Assembly (NCBI GenBank): GCA_028715225.1
Contig: JAQUSH010000002.1
Coordinates: 1-18,140 of the forward strand
Reading direction: 5' to 3'
Length of the DNA stretch: 18,140 nucleotides
From: Candidatus Aenigmatarchaeota archaeon
GTDB lineage: Archaea > Aenigmatarchaeota > Aenigmatarchaeia > Aenigmatarchaeales > Aenigmatarchaeaceae
Of the stretch, positions 8,443 through 14,444 are shown in pieces (within the stretch, counting starts at the first letter, position 1; the number at the start of each line of letters is the position of its first letter). A program made the position numbers and the translations under genes. The notes beneath the pieces were generated by a model that saw nothing but the letters and a program-made list of their open reading frames with translations, searched no databases and was not told where the DNA came from.

Positions 8443-8630
8443 TAATTAAAAATAGTGCAAGCGTATATCCAATTTGAATCATATGTAACTGTTACTGATT
8501 TTGGTTGTAATTCTTCAGAATAAGCAACTAAAATTGGATCTTGTGTGATTTGATAGGTGACTCTAGTCCAGTGACCGTCTGGCGAAGTTTCTATTTTATT
8601 ATCACTGTTTTTATTGAATATGTTTAACAT
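8439..8630 (-). CDS. Possible small protein (63 residues), unknown function
   Basis: An ORF lies downstream of tRNA-Gly on the same strand, in a 220-bp gap that would otherwise be empty. Support is indirect. A TATA-like CTTTAAAT (8655-8662, reading on the - strand) lies about 28 bp before the ATG, as for neighbouring leaderless genes. The composition looks protein-like (SPDGHWTRVTYQITQDP and a Trp/Tyr-rich end), and it meets the ATPase gene with a 4-bp convergent overlap. There is no signal peptide or membrane segment and no recognised motif. It could still be a chance ORF. Confidence 0.42.
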   Translation of the reverse strand: MLNIFNKNSDNKIETSPDGHWTRVTYQITQDPILVAYSEELQPKSVTVTYDSNWIYACTIFNY

Positions 8631-8662
8631 AAATAATTATTTGTATAGAAAAGGATTTAAAG

Positions 8663-8733
8663 TGCATCTGAGGGGATTTGAACCCCTGTCGCAAGCTTGG
8701 GAAGCTTGTATACTGCCACTGTACTACAGATGC
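8663..8733 (-). tRNA. tRNA-Gly (anticodon CCC)
   Basis: On the - strand the acceptor GCATCTG pairs with CAGATGC. The anticodon stem is CAAGC/GCTTG with loop TTCCCAA (anticodon CCC), and the T arm is AGGGG/CCCCT with loop TTCAAAT. The discriminator is A. The CCA end is not encoded (the next bases are CTT), so a CCA-adding enzyme is needed. No intron. Confidence 0.95.
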
Positions 8734-8754
8734 AATAATAGAGATTAATAAACA

Positions 8755-8765
8755 AATTATAAATT
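8755..8765 (-). promoter_or_regulatory. TATA box for tRNA-Gly
   Basis: AATTTATAATT on the - strand is centred about 27 bp before the mature 5' end of tRNA-Gly. It abuts the stop codon of the zinc-ribbon gene (8767-8769), so the tRNA has its own promoter and probably almost no 5' leader. Confidence 0.5.
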
Positions 8766-8766
8766 A

Positions 8767-9246
8767 TTACCCAAATATCATTCCCATACCAGATGCAGCG
8801 CCTTCTTCCTCTTCTTTGACCTTCTTTTTCACATCTTCAGCATCTTTTCCTTTGATCAGAACAGCCCCTTCCTTTGTTATTTCCTTTTCGTGTTTGTCAA
8901 AGAACTCTTTCTCAGCTTTAACCAATAGATAGTTTGCTCCTGGTTTGCCGATAGAATCGCCTGTTTTCAAAGTGTAACCATTTCTAGCATACATGTTAGG
9001 CAAAAGCACTTTCTTCTCAAACTTGAAAGCCTGGCCGCATTCGCATTTCTTTTCAGGTGGCTGTAACTTCTTACGGTTGTCTTCCTTAGAATCATATTTG
9101 GAAATATCAAATGGAGAGAACATTCCTTCTAGTTTCTTGCCGCATTTCGGGCATTTAGCTAAAACATCAAACTTGTCTTCGCTTTCTAGGACGTTCTTAA
9201 CTTTGCCAAAATCTTTTGCTTCAATTTTGTAGACTCTCGTTTCCAT
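8767..9246 (-). CDS. Zinc-ribbon protein with acidic aP1-stalk-like C-terminal tail
   Basis: This encodes a 159-residue soluble protein. Cysteines at 32 and 35 (CPKCGKK) and at 68 and 70 (CECGQ) form a probable four-Cys zinc site. Residues 95-140 are a Lys/Glu-rich alpha/beta segment. The protein ends in EEEEGAASGMGMIFG. This closely resembles the tail of archaeal ribosomal stalk protein aP1 (acidic run, then small residues, then a Gly-hydrophobic-Phe-Gly ending), which binds translational GTPases and ABCE1. The function is not known; a translation-linked role is inferred from the tail. The start at 9246 is chosen because upstream in-frame codons lie inside tRNA-Thr, and a TATA box is 26 bp before this ATG. 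Confidence 0.75.
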   Translation of the reverse strand: METRVYKIEAKDFGKVKNVLESEDKFDVLAKCPKCGKKLEGMFSPFDISKYDSKEDNRKKLQPPEKKCECGQAFKFEKKVLLPNMYARNGYTLKTGDSIGKPGANYLLVKAEKEFFDKHEKEITKEGAVLIKGKDAEDVKKKVKEEEEGAASGMGMIFG

Positions 9247-9267
9247 GCTAATCAGTTGATATCTAAG

Positions 9268-9276
9268 TTTTATAAA
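9268..9276 (-). promoter_or_regulatory. TATA box for the zinc-ribbon gene
   Basis: TTTATAAAA on the - strand is centred 26 bp before the ATG at 9246. It sits inside a 15-bp palindrome (AAGTTT / AAACTT arms), in the short gap between the 3' end of tRNA-Thr and the gene. Confidence 0.5.
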
Positions 9277-9281
9277 CTTTA

Positions 9282-9357
9282 TGGAGCCTCGAACGGGATT
9301 CGCACCCGCGACCTGCTGCTTACGAGGCAGCCGCTCTACTAGCTGAGCCATCGAGGC
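9282..9357 (-). tRNA. tRNA-Thr (anticodon CGT)
   Basis: On the - strand the acceptor GCCTCGA pairs with TCGAGGC. The anticodon stem is GCTGC/GCAGC with loop CTCGTAA (anticodon CGT), and the T arm is GCGGG/CCCGT with loop TGCGAAT. The discriminator is U, as in archaeal tRNA-Thr, and CCA is encoded (9282-9284). No intron. Confidence 0.95.
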
Positions 9358-9382
9358 ATACTAATTATTGTGATTCACAAAG

Positions 9383-9392
9383 CTTTAAAATA
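9383..9392. promoter_or_regulatory. Shared bidirectional TATA element, tRNA-Thr / 9414 gene
   Basis: CTTTAAAATA is centred about 26.5 bp before the ATG at 9414 on the + strand and about 30 bp before the 5' end of tRNA-Thr on the - strand. It is the only good TATA-like element in this 56-bp divergent gap. Confidence 0.5.
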
Positions 9393-9413
9393 TTAGATTA
9401 CTAATGAATATCT

Positions 9414-9851
9414 ATGATTGATAAGAATATAGCAGATGAAAAAGTAGAATCAGGATGGATAAGAGCCTGGTTTGCTTTTGAAGTTCTGGCTGGAAAAGAG
9501 AGTAAAGCCAAAAGCGCACTGACAGAATTAATGGATAAGTTAGATCATGATGGTCGTGTTAAATTATATAAGAAAGATTTTTCAGAAATCAAAGAAATAA
9601 AGAAACCAATCAAAGACATAGAAGTCGGATATTCAATGGCATGCGATATAGAGCTTATTGCTAACAGATTTGAGGATTTGATAAAGGTAGTTATTGAATA
9701 TGGTCCATCTGCATCTGAGATATTAGAGCCAGCTAATCTTGAAATGAAGGTAGGCGAAGCTCAAGGCGTGTTGAATACAGTATCACAGATGATGCATAGG
9801 TTCGCAGCAGCTGGTTTAGGCGGAATAGTAGTTTTAGGCAAGAAAGAGTGA
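9414..9851 (+). CDS. Conserved-looking hypothetical protein, co-transcribed with membrane regulator
   Basis: This encodes a 145-residue soluble protein with no signal peptide, membrane segment or cysteine cluster. It has a mixed alpha/beta pattern: an N-terminal helix with aromatic residues (WIRAWFAFEVLAGKE), a Lys-rich middle, a GYSMACDIELIANRFEDLI stretch, then YGPSASEILEP and a C-terminal helix rich in Met/Gln (VSQMMHRFAAAGLGG). I do not recognise the family. The start is supported by a TATA box 26-27 bp upstream and lack of a Shine-Dalgarno, i.e. a leaderless message. The next gene starts 4 bp after its stop, so it is very likely in one operon with the membrane-bound winged-helix regulator, which may hint at a shared role in sensing or surface control. 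Confidence 0.75.
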   Translation: MIDKNIADEKVESGWIRAWFAFEVLAGKESKAKSALTELMDKLDHDGRVKLYKKDFSEIKEIKKPIKDIEVGYSMACDIELIANRFEDLIKVVIEYGPSASEILEPANLEMKVGEAQGVLNTVSQMMHRFAAAGLGGIVVLGKKE

Positions 9852-9855
9852 TTTA

Positions 9856-10758
9856 ATGAATAAGTGGCTAATAGCACTCATATTTGTATGTTTAATGAGT
9901 TCAATTGGATTCTCGCAGATATATCAGTATAGTGTTAACGTGGAAATAGGTGACAAAATACAATACGATTCAAACATCATAGTGCTTGGATTGAGCAATG
10001 ACATGTTTTCACTTACAATACCAGGAGTAGTAAGCGATGTAAGTATCAAGGCAACTGGCTATTTTGAAAACACAACTTTCCCATTAGCATGCACAGTGAC
10101 AGATACTACTCTAGGCAAACAATTATCTTGCCTAGTAGACAGATCAACAGATAAGGTTCTGATAAATGCAAAATATTCAAGTTCAGACAAATTAACAAAA
10201 AAAGAGGATTATTACATATTTTCTGATTCATTTAAGATGCCTATGAATGTCGACAAGTTTGCATTGCTTATTAAGATACCAGAAGGAACAGCTTTAGTTA
10301 AAACAGATCCATATAGTCCAGAAGATGCGCTTAGAGGTTCAGACGGGAGAAAGATATTTGTATACTGGAATCAAGAGAACATGCTGCAAGGCCAGACATT
10401 TGACGCATCTGTAGCTTATGAGGAAACTGTTCTATTTGATTATTCTATAATTGAAACAATTTTAATTGTAATCGTGACAGGTGTAGTTATAGTTGTTGTA
10501 TTTCTGAAATACTTTATGAAACAAAAGAAAGTAGAAGTCATACTTCCAGTGCTAAAAGCAGATGAGAAAAAAATATTTGAAGCTATTTTGAAGCATGAAT
10601 CAGGTGTAAAACAAAAAATAATTGTGCAGGAATCTGGTTACTCAAAGGCAAAAGTCTCAAAAGTTTTGAAAAACCTTCAGGAAAGAGGATTAGTCAAATT
10701 AGAACATATAGGCAGAACGAACAAAGTATACTACGATGAGAAATTAAGAAATAAGTAA
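9856..10758 (+). CDS. Membrane-anchored winged-helix transcription regulator
   Basis: This encodes a 300-residue one-component sensor. Residues 1-20 are a signal peptide (basic start, hydrophobic core, GFSQ end). Residues 21-198 are a beta-rich extracytoplasmic domain with two cysteines. Residues 199-221 are a strong transmembrane helix followed by a basic stop-transfer KQKK. Residues 235-295 are a winged helix-turn-helix: helix DEKKIFEAILKHESG, turn, recognition helix GYSKAKVSKVLKNLQERG, then the wing. The topology puts the sensor outside and the DNA-binding domain in the cytoplasm. Such proteins occur widely in archaea. A GTGAT sequence close to its ATG overlaps the stop of the previous gene. 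Its position directly before the S-layer promoter suggests it may regulate the S-layer gene, but that is inference. Confidence 0.82.
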   Translation: MNKWLIALIFVCLMSSIGFSQIYQYSVNVEIGDKIQYDSNIIVLGLSNDMFSLTIPGVVSDVSIKATGYFENTTFPLACTVTDTTLGKQLSCLVDRSTDKVLINAKYSSSDKLTKKEDYYIFSDSFKMPMNVDKFALLIKIPEGTALVKTDPYSPEDALRGSDGRKIFVYWNQENMLQGQTFDASVAYEETVLFDYSIIETILIVIVTGVVIVVVFLKYFMKQKKVEVILPVLKADEKKIFEAILKHESGVKQKIIVQESGYSKAKVSKVLKNLQERGLVKLEHIGRTNKVYYDEKLRNK

Positions 10759-10770
10759 TAAAACAACTCC

Positions 10771-10856
10771 GGAAACAATTAGAAGCCATAAAACGTCTTA
10801 ATTATGGCTTAAAATGAGCTCAGAAACAATCTATAGACGTATAGGAAACAGTTCTA
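10771..10856 (+). repeat. Three GAAACA direct repeats upstream of the S-layer promoter
   Basis: GAAACAATTAG (10772), GAAACAATCTA (10823) and GAAACAGTTCTA (10845) share a GAAACA core and similar flanks. Starts are 51 and 22 bp apart, close to whole numbers of helical turns (about 5 and 2). The last copy ends 4 bp before the TATA box. This arrangement suits an activator or repressor binding one face of the DNA, though short AT-rich repeats also occur by chance. Confidence 0.4.
10783..10810. repeat. 9-bp perfect inverted repeat upstream of the S-layer gene
   Basis: AAGCCATAA (10783-10791) and TTATGGCTT (10802-10810) are perfect inverted copies around a 10-base spacer, 24 bp after the regulator's stop codon. 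It could be an operator for a dimeric regulator or an RNA hairpin ending the regulator transcript; no U-tract follows. Spacer bases ACGTCT are complementary to AGACGT at 10835-10840. Confidence 0.5.
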
Positions 10857-10860
10857 CAAC

Positions 10861-10870
10861 ATATATATAT
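10861..10870 (+). promoter_or_regulatory. S-layer gene TATA box
   Basis: A run of ATATATATAT is followed directly by CCCCCTTTTT, in a gap otherwise lacking a good TATA element. Transcription would begin about 25 bp downstream, near 10890. This places the start of the message about 150 nt before the ATG, in contrast to the leaderless genes around it. Confidence 0.6.
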
Positions 10871-10986
10871 CCCCCTTTTTACCATTACTTTGTACGCGAA
10901 AAGCGCCAGCTAGAAATAGAATTAATACTTTTGGCGTAGTGAACGCACAAATTTGGCGCCAAAATACATGCGCATACACCGCGCAA

Positions 10987-11015
10987 ACTGAAGCAACAAC
11001 AAAGTTGTTTTCGGT
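10987..11015 (+). promoter_or_regulatory. Hairpin just upstream of the S-layer ribosome-binding site
   Basis: ACTGAAGCAAC pairs with GTTGTTTTCGGT to give 11 base pairs (two G-U) with one bulged U and a six-base AACAAA loop. It ends 14 bases before the Shine-Dalgarno. No U-tract follows, so it is not a terminator; mRNA protection or translation control is more likely. Confidence 0.55.
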
Positions 11016-11029
11016 TCATATAAAATAAC

Positions 11030-11034
11030 GGAGG
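11030..11034 (+). promoter_or_regulatory. Strong Shine-Dalgarno site of the S-layer gene
   Basis: GGAGG lies 8 bases before the ATG at 11043. It is the only full-strength site seen in the window, where other genes are leaderless or show at most a weak GTGAT. It fixes the S-layer start codon. Confidence 0.8.
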
Positions 11035-11042
11035 AATTAGAT

Positions 11043-13823
11043 ATGCAATTTAAGAAATTAGCAGCAGTGGCAGGAGCAACAGCAATGTCAGCTTTGTCAG
11101 TGCTAGCAGCACCAGTATTAGCATCAACAGTAACGGAAGTTGGAAAGATTTCAGACATGGTAACTGTAACAGGTTCAACAGTGTCTTTCCCAATGTTCGT
11201 AGTTGGAGCTAATGCAAAAACAGAAGATGTCGCAGGAGCTATTAACGTAGCTGTAAACATGGCATCTTACTCAAAGACAACAGAAACCATCGCAACAACT
11301 GGATCATCAAGTGAGACAGTTGAAGGTGGAGTAAAAATAATGACACCAGGAAATGAACTAATACCATGGACAGCAATGCAGTCTGTAAAGAGTGTATTGA
11401 CTTCATCTGATATGGCAATCTTAGGAGATGCATCATATCAGACAGCTTCAGGTGGTTCATATCAGTACAAACAGTACATATATTTGTCTGGTGAAGAGTC
11501 ATCAACAACAAACCACAAAGTTACATTTGAAAGCCCTTCAGGAGCAGATCCAGTAGCAAGCTTCAAAGTAACAGGAAACCTAAACCTGACAACATATAAA
11601 ATGACATTCTCAACACCTGTGTCATTAAGCTCAGTAACAACAACAGCAACATTGCAAGCTGTATTACAGGGTACAACTATCCAGATAATGGGTAAGGACT
11701 TTGTAATTTCAGATTGTACATATGGAGCAGCTGGAAGAACAATAGCAGATATGACATTGATCGGTGGAAAAAATGTCATAACAGTAGCATCTGGTGAAGA
11801 AAAAACTGTATCAGTCGACGGAAAAGACTATATAGTAAAACTAGATGGTGTAGCACAACAGACAGTTGGTGGAACAGCAACTTACACTGCAGTAGGTAGT
11901 GTAGGCGGAGAAGCATTCGAACTTACAGCTGGTAACACAAAAACATTGTCTGATGGAACACTAGTAGCTGCAGTAAAAGTCATACAAGGTAAAACAGGAG
12001 AAGCTGACTTTGTAAAAATTGCAGTTGGTGCAGACAAACTAAAAATAACAGATGCAGGAACAGTAACAAAAGGAACATCAACAATATCTGAACTAACATC
12101 TGTGATAACATCTACAACAGCAAATGGTTGGACAGGAATGAAAATAACACACCAGGTTGCAAACGATGTATATCTAAAAGCTGGAGAAAAAATAACAAAC
12201 CCATTCGGAGACACATTTGACTTAAAATTCGAAGGTTTGACACCAGCATTTGACGACGAAACAAACAGACAATCAATAACCTTCACTCCATCAACATACA
12301 AAATGTTGGTTGAGTACAAGAATGCAGCAGGCGATGTTGAAAACTTCCCAACACTTTACAACAACGCAACAACAGGTTCATACATATGGGCATTCGGACC
12401 TGCAACAGGAACAAATACTGAAAACTCTATGAGAGATTTCATATTTGATGAAGGACAAAACATCTCTGCAATAGACGATGACTATTTCGTTGTGTCAAAG
12501 TCTGGATTTTCAAGAGTGTTGCAGTTCACAACATTGACAGCTGAAGGATTGACATTTACAGATGTAAATTCAAACACATTGACATCTGCAAATACATCTG
12601 CTACAGCAGGTACATTGATTGTAGACGGAAATTCATTCGCATATTACATATTGAATGGAAATACTGCAATGACAATTAGAATGGACTTGAATGGAGATGG
12701 ATACATAGGTGAAACAGCATCAGCTTCAGTAACACCAGCAAAGATATCTGTTGGAAACCGAAGTGTAGGTTATTCATACCTAACACCAAAGTTGATAACA
12801 TCTGGACAGGGTGGTCTGTACTTCTACAATGGAAGTGCTAACTTAACTCTATACACAGGAGCAAATGTAAATTACCAGATAGCACCTGTTGGATTCGGTT
12901 CAATTGCAATAAGAAATGTATCTAATGTTGTAACTCTATACGAGTGGTCAGCAGGTACATGGACAGCAACTGGAGATACAATCACAATAGGAGCAGGACT
13001 TGGTGAACAGAGTGTAACAGATGAAATAGGAAACATAGACTATACACTAACTTGTGTAAACCAATCTGCAGCAGCTGGAACTTGTAACATAACTCTTGGT
13101 ACAAGCAACTCAACTATGAAGAACGATAGAGGTTTCGTTTTAGTTGAAGAAGCACAGCAAGGATCAACAACACACAACTGGATATACCTACCTGTGTCAT
13201 ACGATGGAACAAACACAAGAGTATATATGACAACAGTAGCTTCAGACGATGCAAACTATGCAAATAGTGCATTAGCAGGTGGAGCACAGGAATACCAGGG
13301 TATGACAACATACGGTACTCTAGTAAAGTACTTTACAACAACTGGTGGTGGATCAGCAAGTGTATCTTACCCAGATTCATTCACATATGGAAACCTATAT
13401 GTAATGACTCCAGAAGGTACAGTAATCACAACAGTTGCTGAAGGTGAAGGAGTATCAGCAGACAAAGTATTGGCTATAACAACAGACGTAGTAAAACTTG
13501 ACAGCGAATTCGCTGACAAATCAAGCATAACTTCAGATGTTGTAATAGTTGGTGGACCTTGTGTAAACAAGGTAGCAGCTTGGGTATTAGGAGTAGAATA
13601 TCCAGCTTGCGGCGCAGCTTCAGGAATACCAGAAAACAAAGCAATCGTAAAAGTTGTGAAAGACGCTTTCACAGAAGGTAAGACTGCATTGTTAATCGCT
13701 GGTTGGGAAGCAGCAAACACAGACTTTGCTTGCCAAGTTGTGCAGAATGGTGGACTAGACGGAAAGACAGCTGACTCAGTCACTGTTTCAGGAAGTGTAG
13801 TTTCATCACCAACAATAGAGTAA
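11043..13823 (+). CDS. S-layer protein (methanococcal-type)
   Basis: This encodes a 926-residue surface-lattice protein. Residues 1-27 are a signal peptide with a probable cut at VLA-S. The mature start (VTVTGSTVSFPMFVVGANAKTEDVAGAINVA) matches the N-terminal S-layer domain of Methanococcus-like archaea. The last 120 residues (VVIVGGPCVNKV, then SGIPENKAIVKVV and TALLIAGWEAANTDFACQVV) match the C-terminal S-layer domain. The middle is Thr/Ser/Gly-rich beta repeats with 11 or more N-x-S/T sequons and a calcium-loop-like DLNGDGYIG at 548-556. Codon choice is narrow (ACA, GGA, GCA, CTA), fitting very high expression. It has its own promoter, long leader, strong Shine-Dalgarno and hairpin terminator. 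It probably forms the outer wall of the cell. Confidence 0.9.
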   Translation: MQFKKLAAVAGATAMSALSVLAAPVLASTVTEVGKISDMVTVTGSTVSFPMFVVGANAKTEDVAGAINVAVNMASYSKTTETIATTGSSSETVEGGVKIMTPGNELIPWTAMQSVKSVLTSSDMAILGDASYQTASGGSYQYKQYIYLSGEESSTTNHKVTFESPSGADPVASFKVTGNLNLTTYKMTFSTPVSLSSVTTTATLQAVLQGTTIQIMGKDFVISDCTYGAAGRTIADMTLIGGKNVITVASGEEKTVSVDGKDYIVKLDGVAQQTVGGTATYTAVGSVGGEAFELTAGNTKTLSDGTLVAAVKVIQGKTGEADFVKIAVGADKLKITDAGTVTKGTSTISELTSVITSTTANGWTGMKITHQVANDVYLKAGEKITNPFGDTFDLKFEGLTPAFDDETNRQSITFTPSTYKMLVEYKNAAGDVENFPTLYNNATTGSYIWAFGPATGTNTENSMRDFIFDEGQNISAIDDDYFVVSKSGFSRVLQFTTLTAEGLTFTDVNSNTLTSANTSATAGTLIVDGNSFAYYILNGNTAMTIRMDLNGDGYIGETASASVTPAKISVGNRSVGYSYLTPKLITSGQGGLYFYNGSANLTLYTGANVNYQIAPVGFGSIAIRNVSNVVTLYEWSAGTWTATGDTITIGAGLGEQSVTDEIGNIDYTLTCVNQSAAAGTCNITLGTSNSTMKNDRGFVLVEEAQQGSTTHNWIYLPVSYDGTNTRVYMTTVASDDANYANSALAGGAQEYQGMTTYGTLVKYFTTTGGGSASVSYPDSFTYGNLYVMTPEGTVITTVAEGEGVSADKVLAITTDVVKLDSEFADKSSITSDVVIVGGPCVNKVAAWVLGVEYPACGAASGIPENKAIVKVVKDAFTEGKTALLIAGWEAANTDFACQVVQNGGLDGKTADSVTVSGSVVSSPTIE

Positions 13824-13833
13824 ATCCTTAATT

Positions 13834-13870
13834 AGAAAGGGGGCAACCCCTTTCTTTTTATTTATTTTTT
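13834..13870 (+). terminator. Hairpin/U-tract terminator after the S-layer gene
   Basis: AGAAAGGGG and CCCCTTTCT form a perfect 9-bp stem (13834-13855) capped by a GCAA tetraloop and followed by a 15-base T-rich run with two A. This is a classic intrinsic-type terminator, and the stem would also protect the 3' end of an abundant mRNA. The T-run doubles as the TATA-like element of the next gene. Confidence 0.85.
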
Positions 13871-13882
13871 AAAAGTGATTCC

Positions 13883-14443
13883 ATGAAAAAAGTATTATTA
13901 ATATCGATGATGATTTTAAGCATTATATTTATCTCTGGATGCGTTCAGGAAAGCAAAGGAACGTATAAAATGGATTATTATGGAACAGAAATGTTATTCA
14001 ATTCTAATTTAGAATTAGCAAAAGACATACCAGTTTATCCAGACAACGCAACATTGAAAGAAACTTTGTTTGGATACAATGTGATGGGATTGAGATTTGC
14101 TTATTACAAGAATGATACAGAAGCAGCATATTACGCTAAAGCGCTTGTTTCTTTCGCATCAAAATACACTAAAATGAATTTTGTAAGATGGAATTATGAC
14201 ATGAACGGAAAAATATCATATACCATGCTTAACCAGACAGATACACTTACATATTCTACAGAAGAAGAGCCAACAATCTTATTGTTAGGTCCGGCTTTTG
14301 CAGACGAAACAAAGATAGTTGTAGAAAATAACATTGTGAAAGTATATGCTAAAGATCTGGAAATCAGGAAAGGAGAATATGCTGGCTATACTGATTTCGA
14401 TCTCGCAATGGATAAGATAATACTGGTGCTAGCAGAAGATTAA
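13883..14443 (+). CDS. Small archaeal lipoprotein of unknown function
   Basis: This encodes a 186-residue protein with a hydrophobic signal and lipobox I-S-G-C (Cys20), so it is membrane-tethered on the outside. The mature part is mixed alpha/beta with many Tyr and Asn, including LELAKDIPVYPDNATLKE and a Lys/Ala-rich helix (AAYYAKALVSFASKYTKM). No catalytic motif is visible and it is not obviously related to the lipoproteins at the left end. The promoter is probably the T-rich TATTTA tract of the S-layer terminator, about 25 bp upstream; a weak GTGAT sits just before the ATG. The glycosyltransferase gene starts 1 bp after its stop, so they form one operon. It may take part in surface polymer assembly, by context only. 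Confidence 0.78.
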   Translation: MKKVLLISMMILSIIFISGCVQESKGTYKMDYYGTEMLFNSNLELAKDIPVYPDNATLKETLFGYNVMGLRFAYYKNDTEAAYYAKALVSFASKYTKMNFVRWNYDMNGKISYTMLNQTDTLTYSTEEEPTILLLGPAFADETKIVVENNIVKVYAKDLEIRKGEYAGYTDFDLAMDKIILVLAED

Positions 14444-14444
14444 C

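Larger units (their letters stand above)
10891..11042 (+). promoter_or_regulatory. Long structured 5' leader of the S-layer mRNA
   Basis: The predicted leader is about 150 nt and more G+C-rich than its surroundings. Visible helices are: CGC/GCG around GAAAA near 10895; CGCCA (10904) with TGGCG (10932); GCGT/ACGC at 10934-10946; a 12-bp palindrome TTTGGCGCCAAA (10952-10963); TGCGC/GCGCA at 10969-10985; and an 11-bp stem at 10987-11015. GCGCCA at 10903 can also pair with TGGCGC at 10954, so alternative folds exist. It probably stabilises a very abundant mRNA or exposes the ribosome site. It matches no riboswitch that I recognise. Confidence 0.5.

Noticed and set aside
8678..8932. + strand ORF of 84 codons
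   Set aside because: It covers tRNA-Gly and the antisense of the zinc-ribbon gene and has no sensible protein pattern.
9247..9351. N-terminal extension of the zinc-ribbon ORF beginning MAQLVERLP
   Set aside because: These codons are the tRNA-Thr gene read as protein, a known false-ORF pattern. The true start is the ATG at 9246.
10987..11015. Hairpin before the S-layer gene as a terminator or attenuator
   Set aside because: There is no U-tract after it and the Shine-Dalgarno follows closely, so a leader hairpin is more likely.
11882..13783. Long - strand ORFs (138 and 145 codons) opposite the S-layer gene
   Set aside because: They result from the narrow codon use of the S-layer gene (many ACA, GCA, GGA codons leave few reverse stops). 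No promoter or family pattern was seen.
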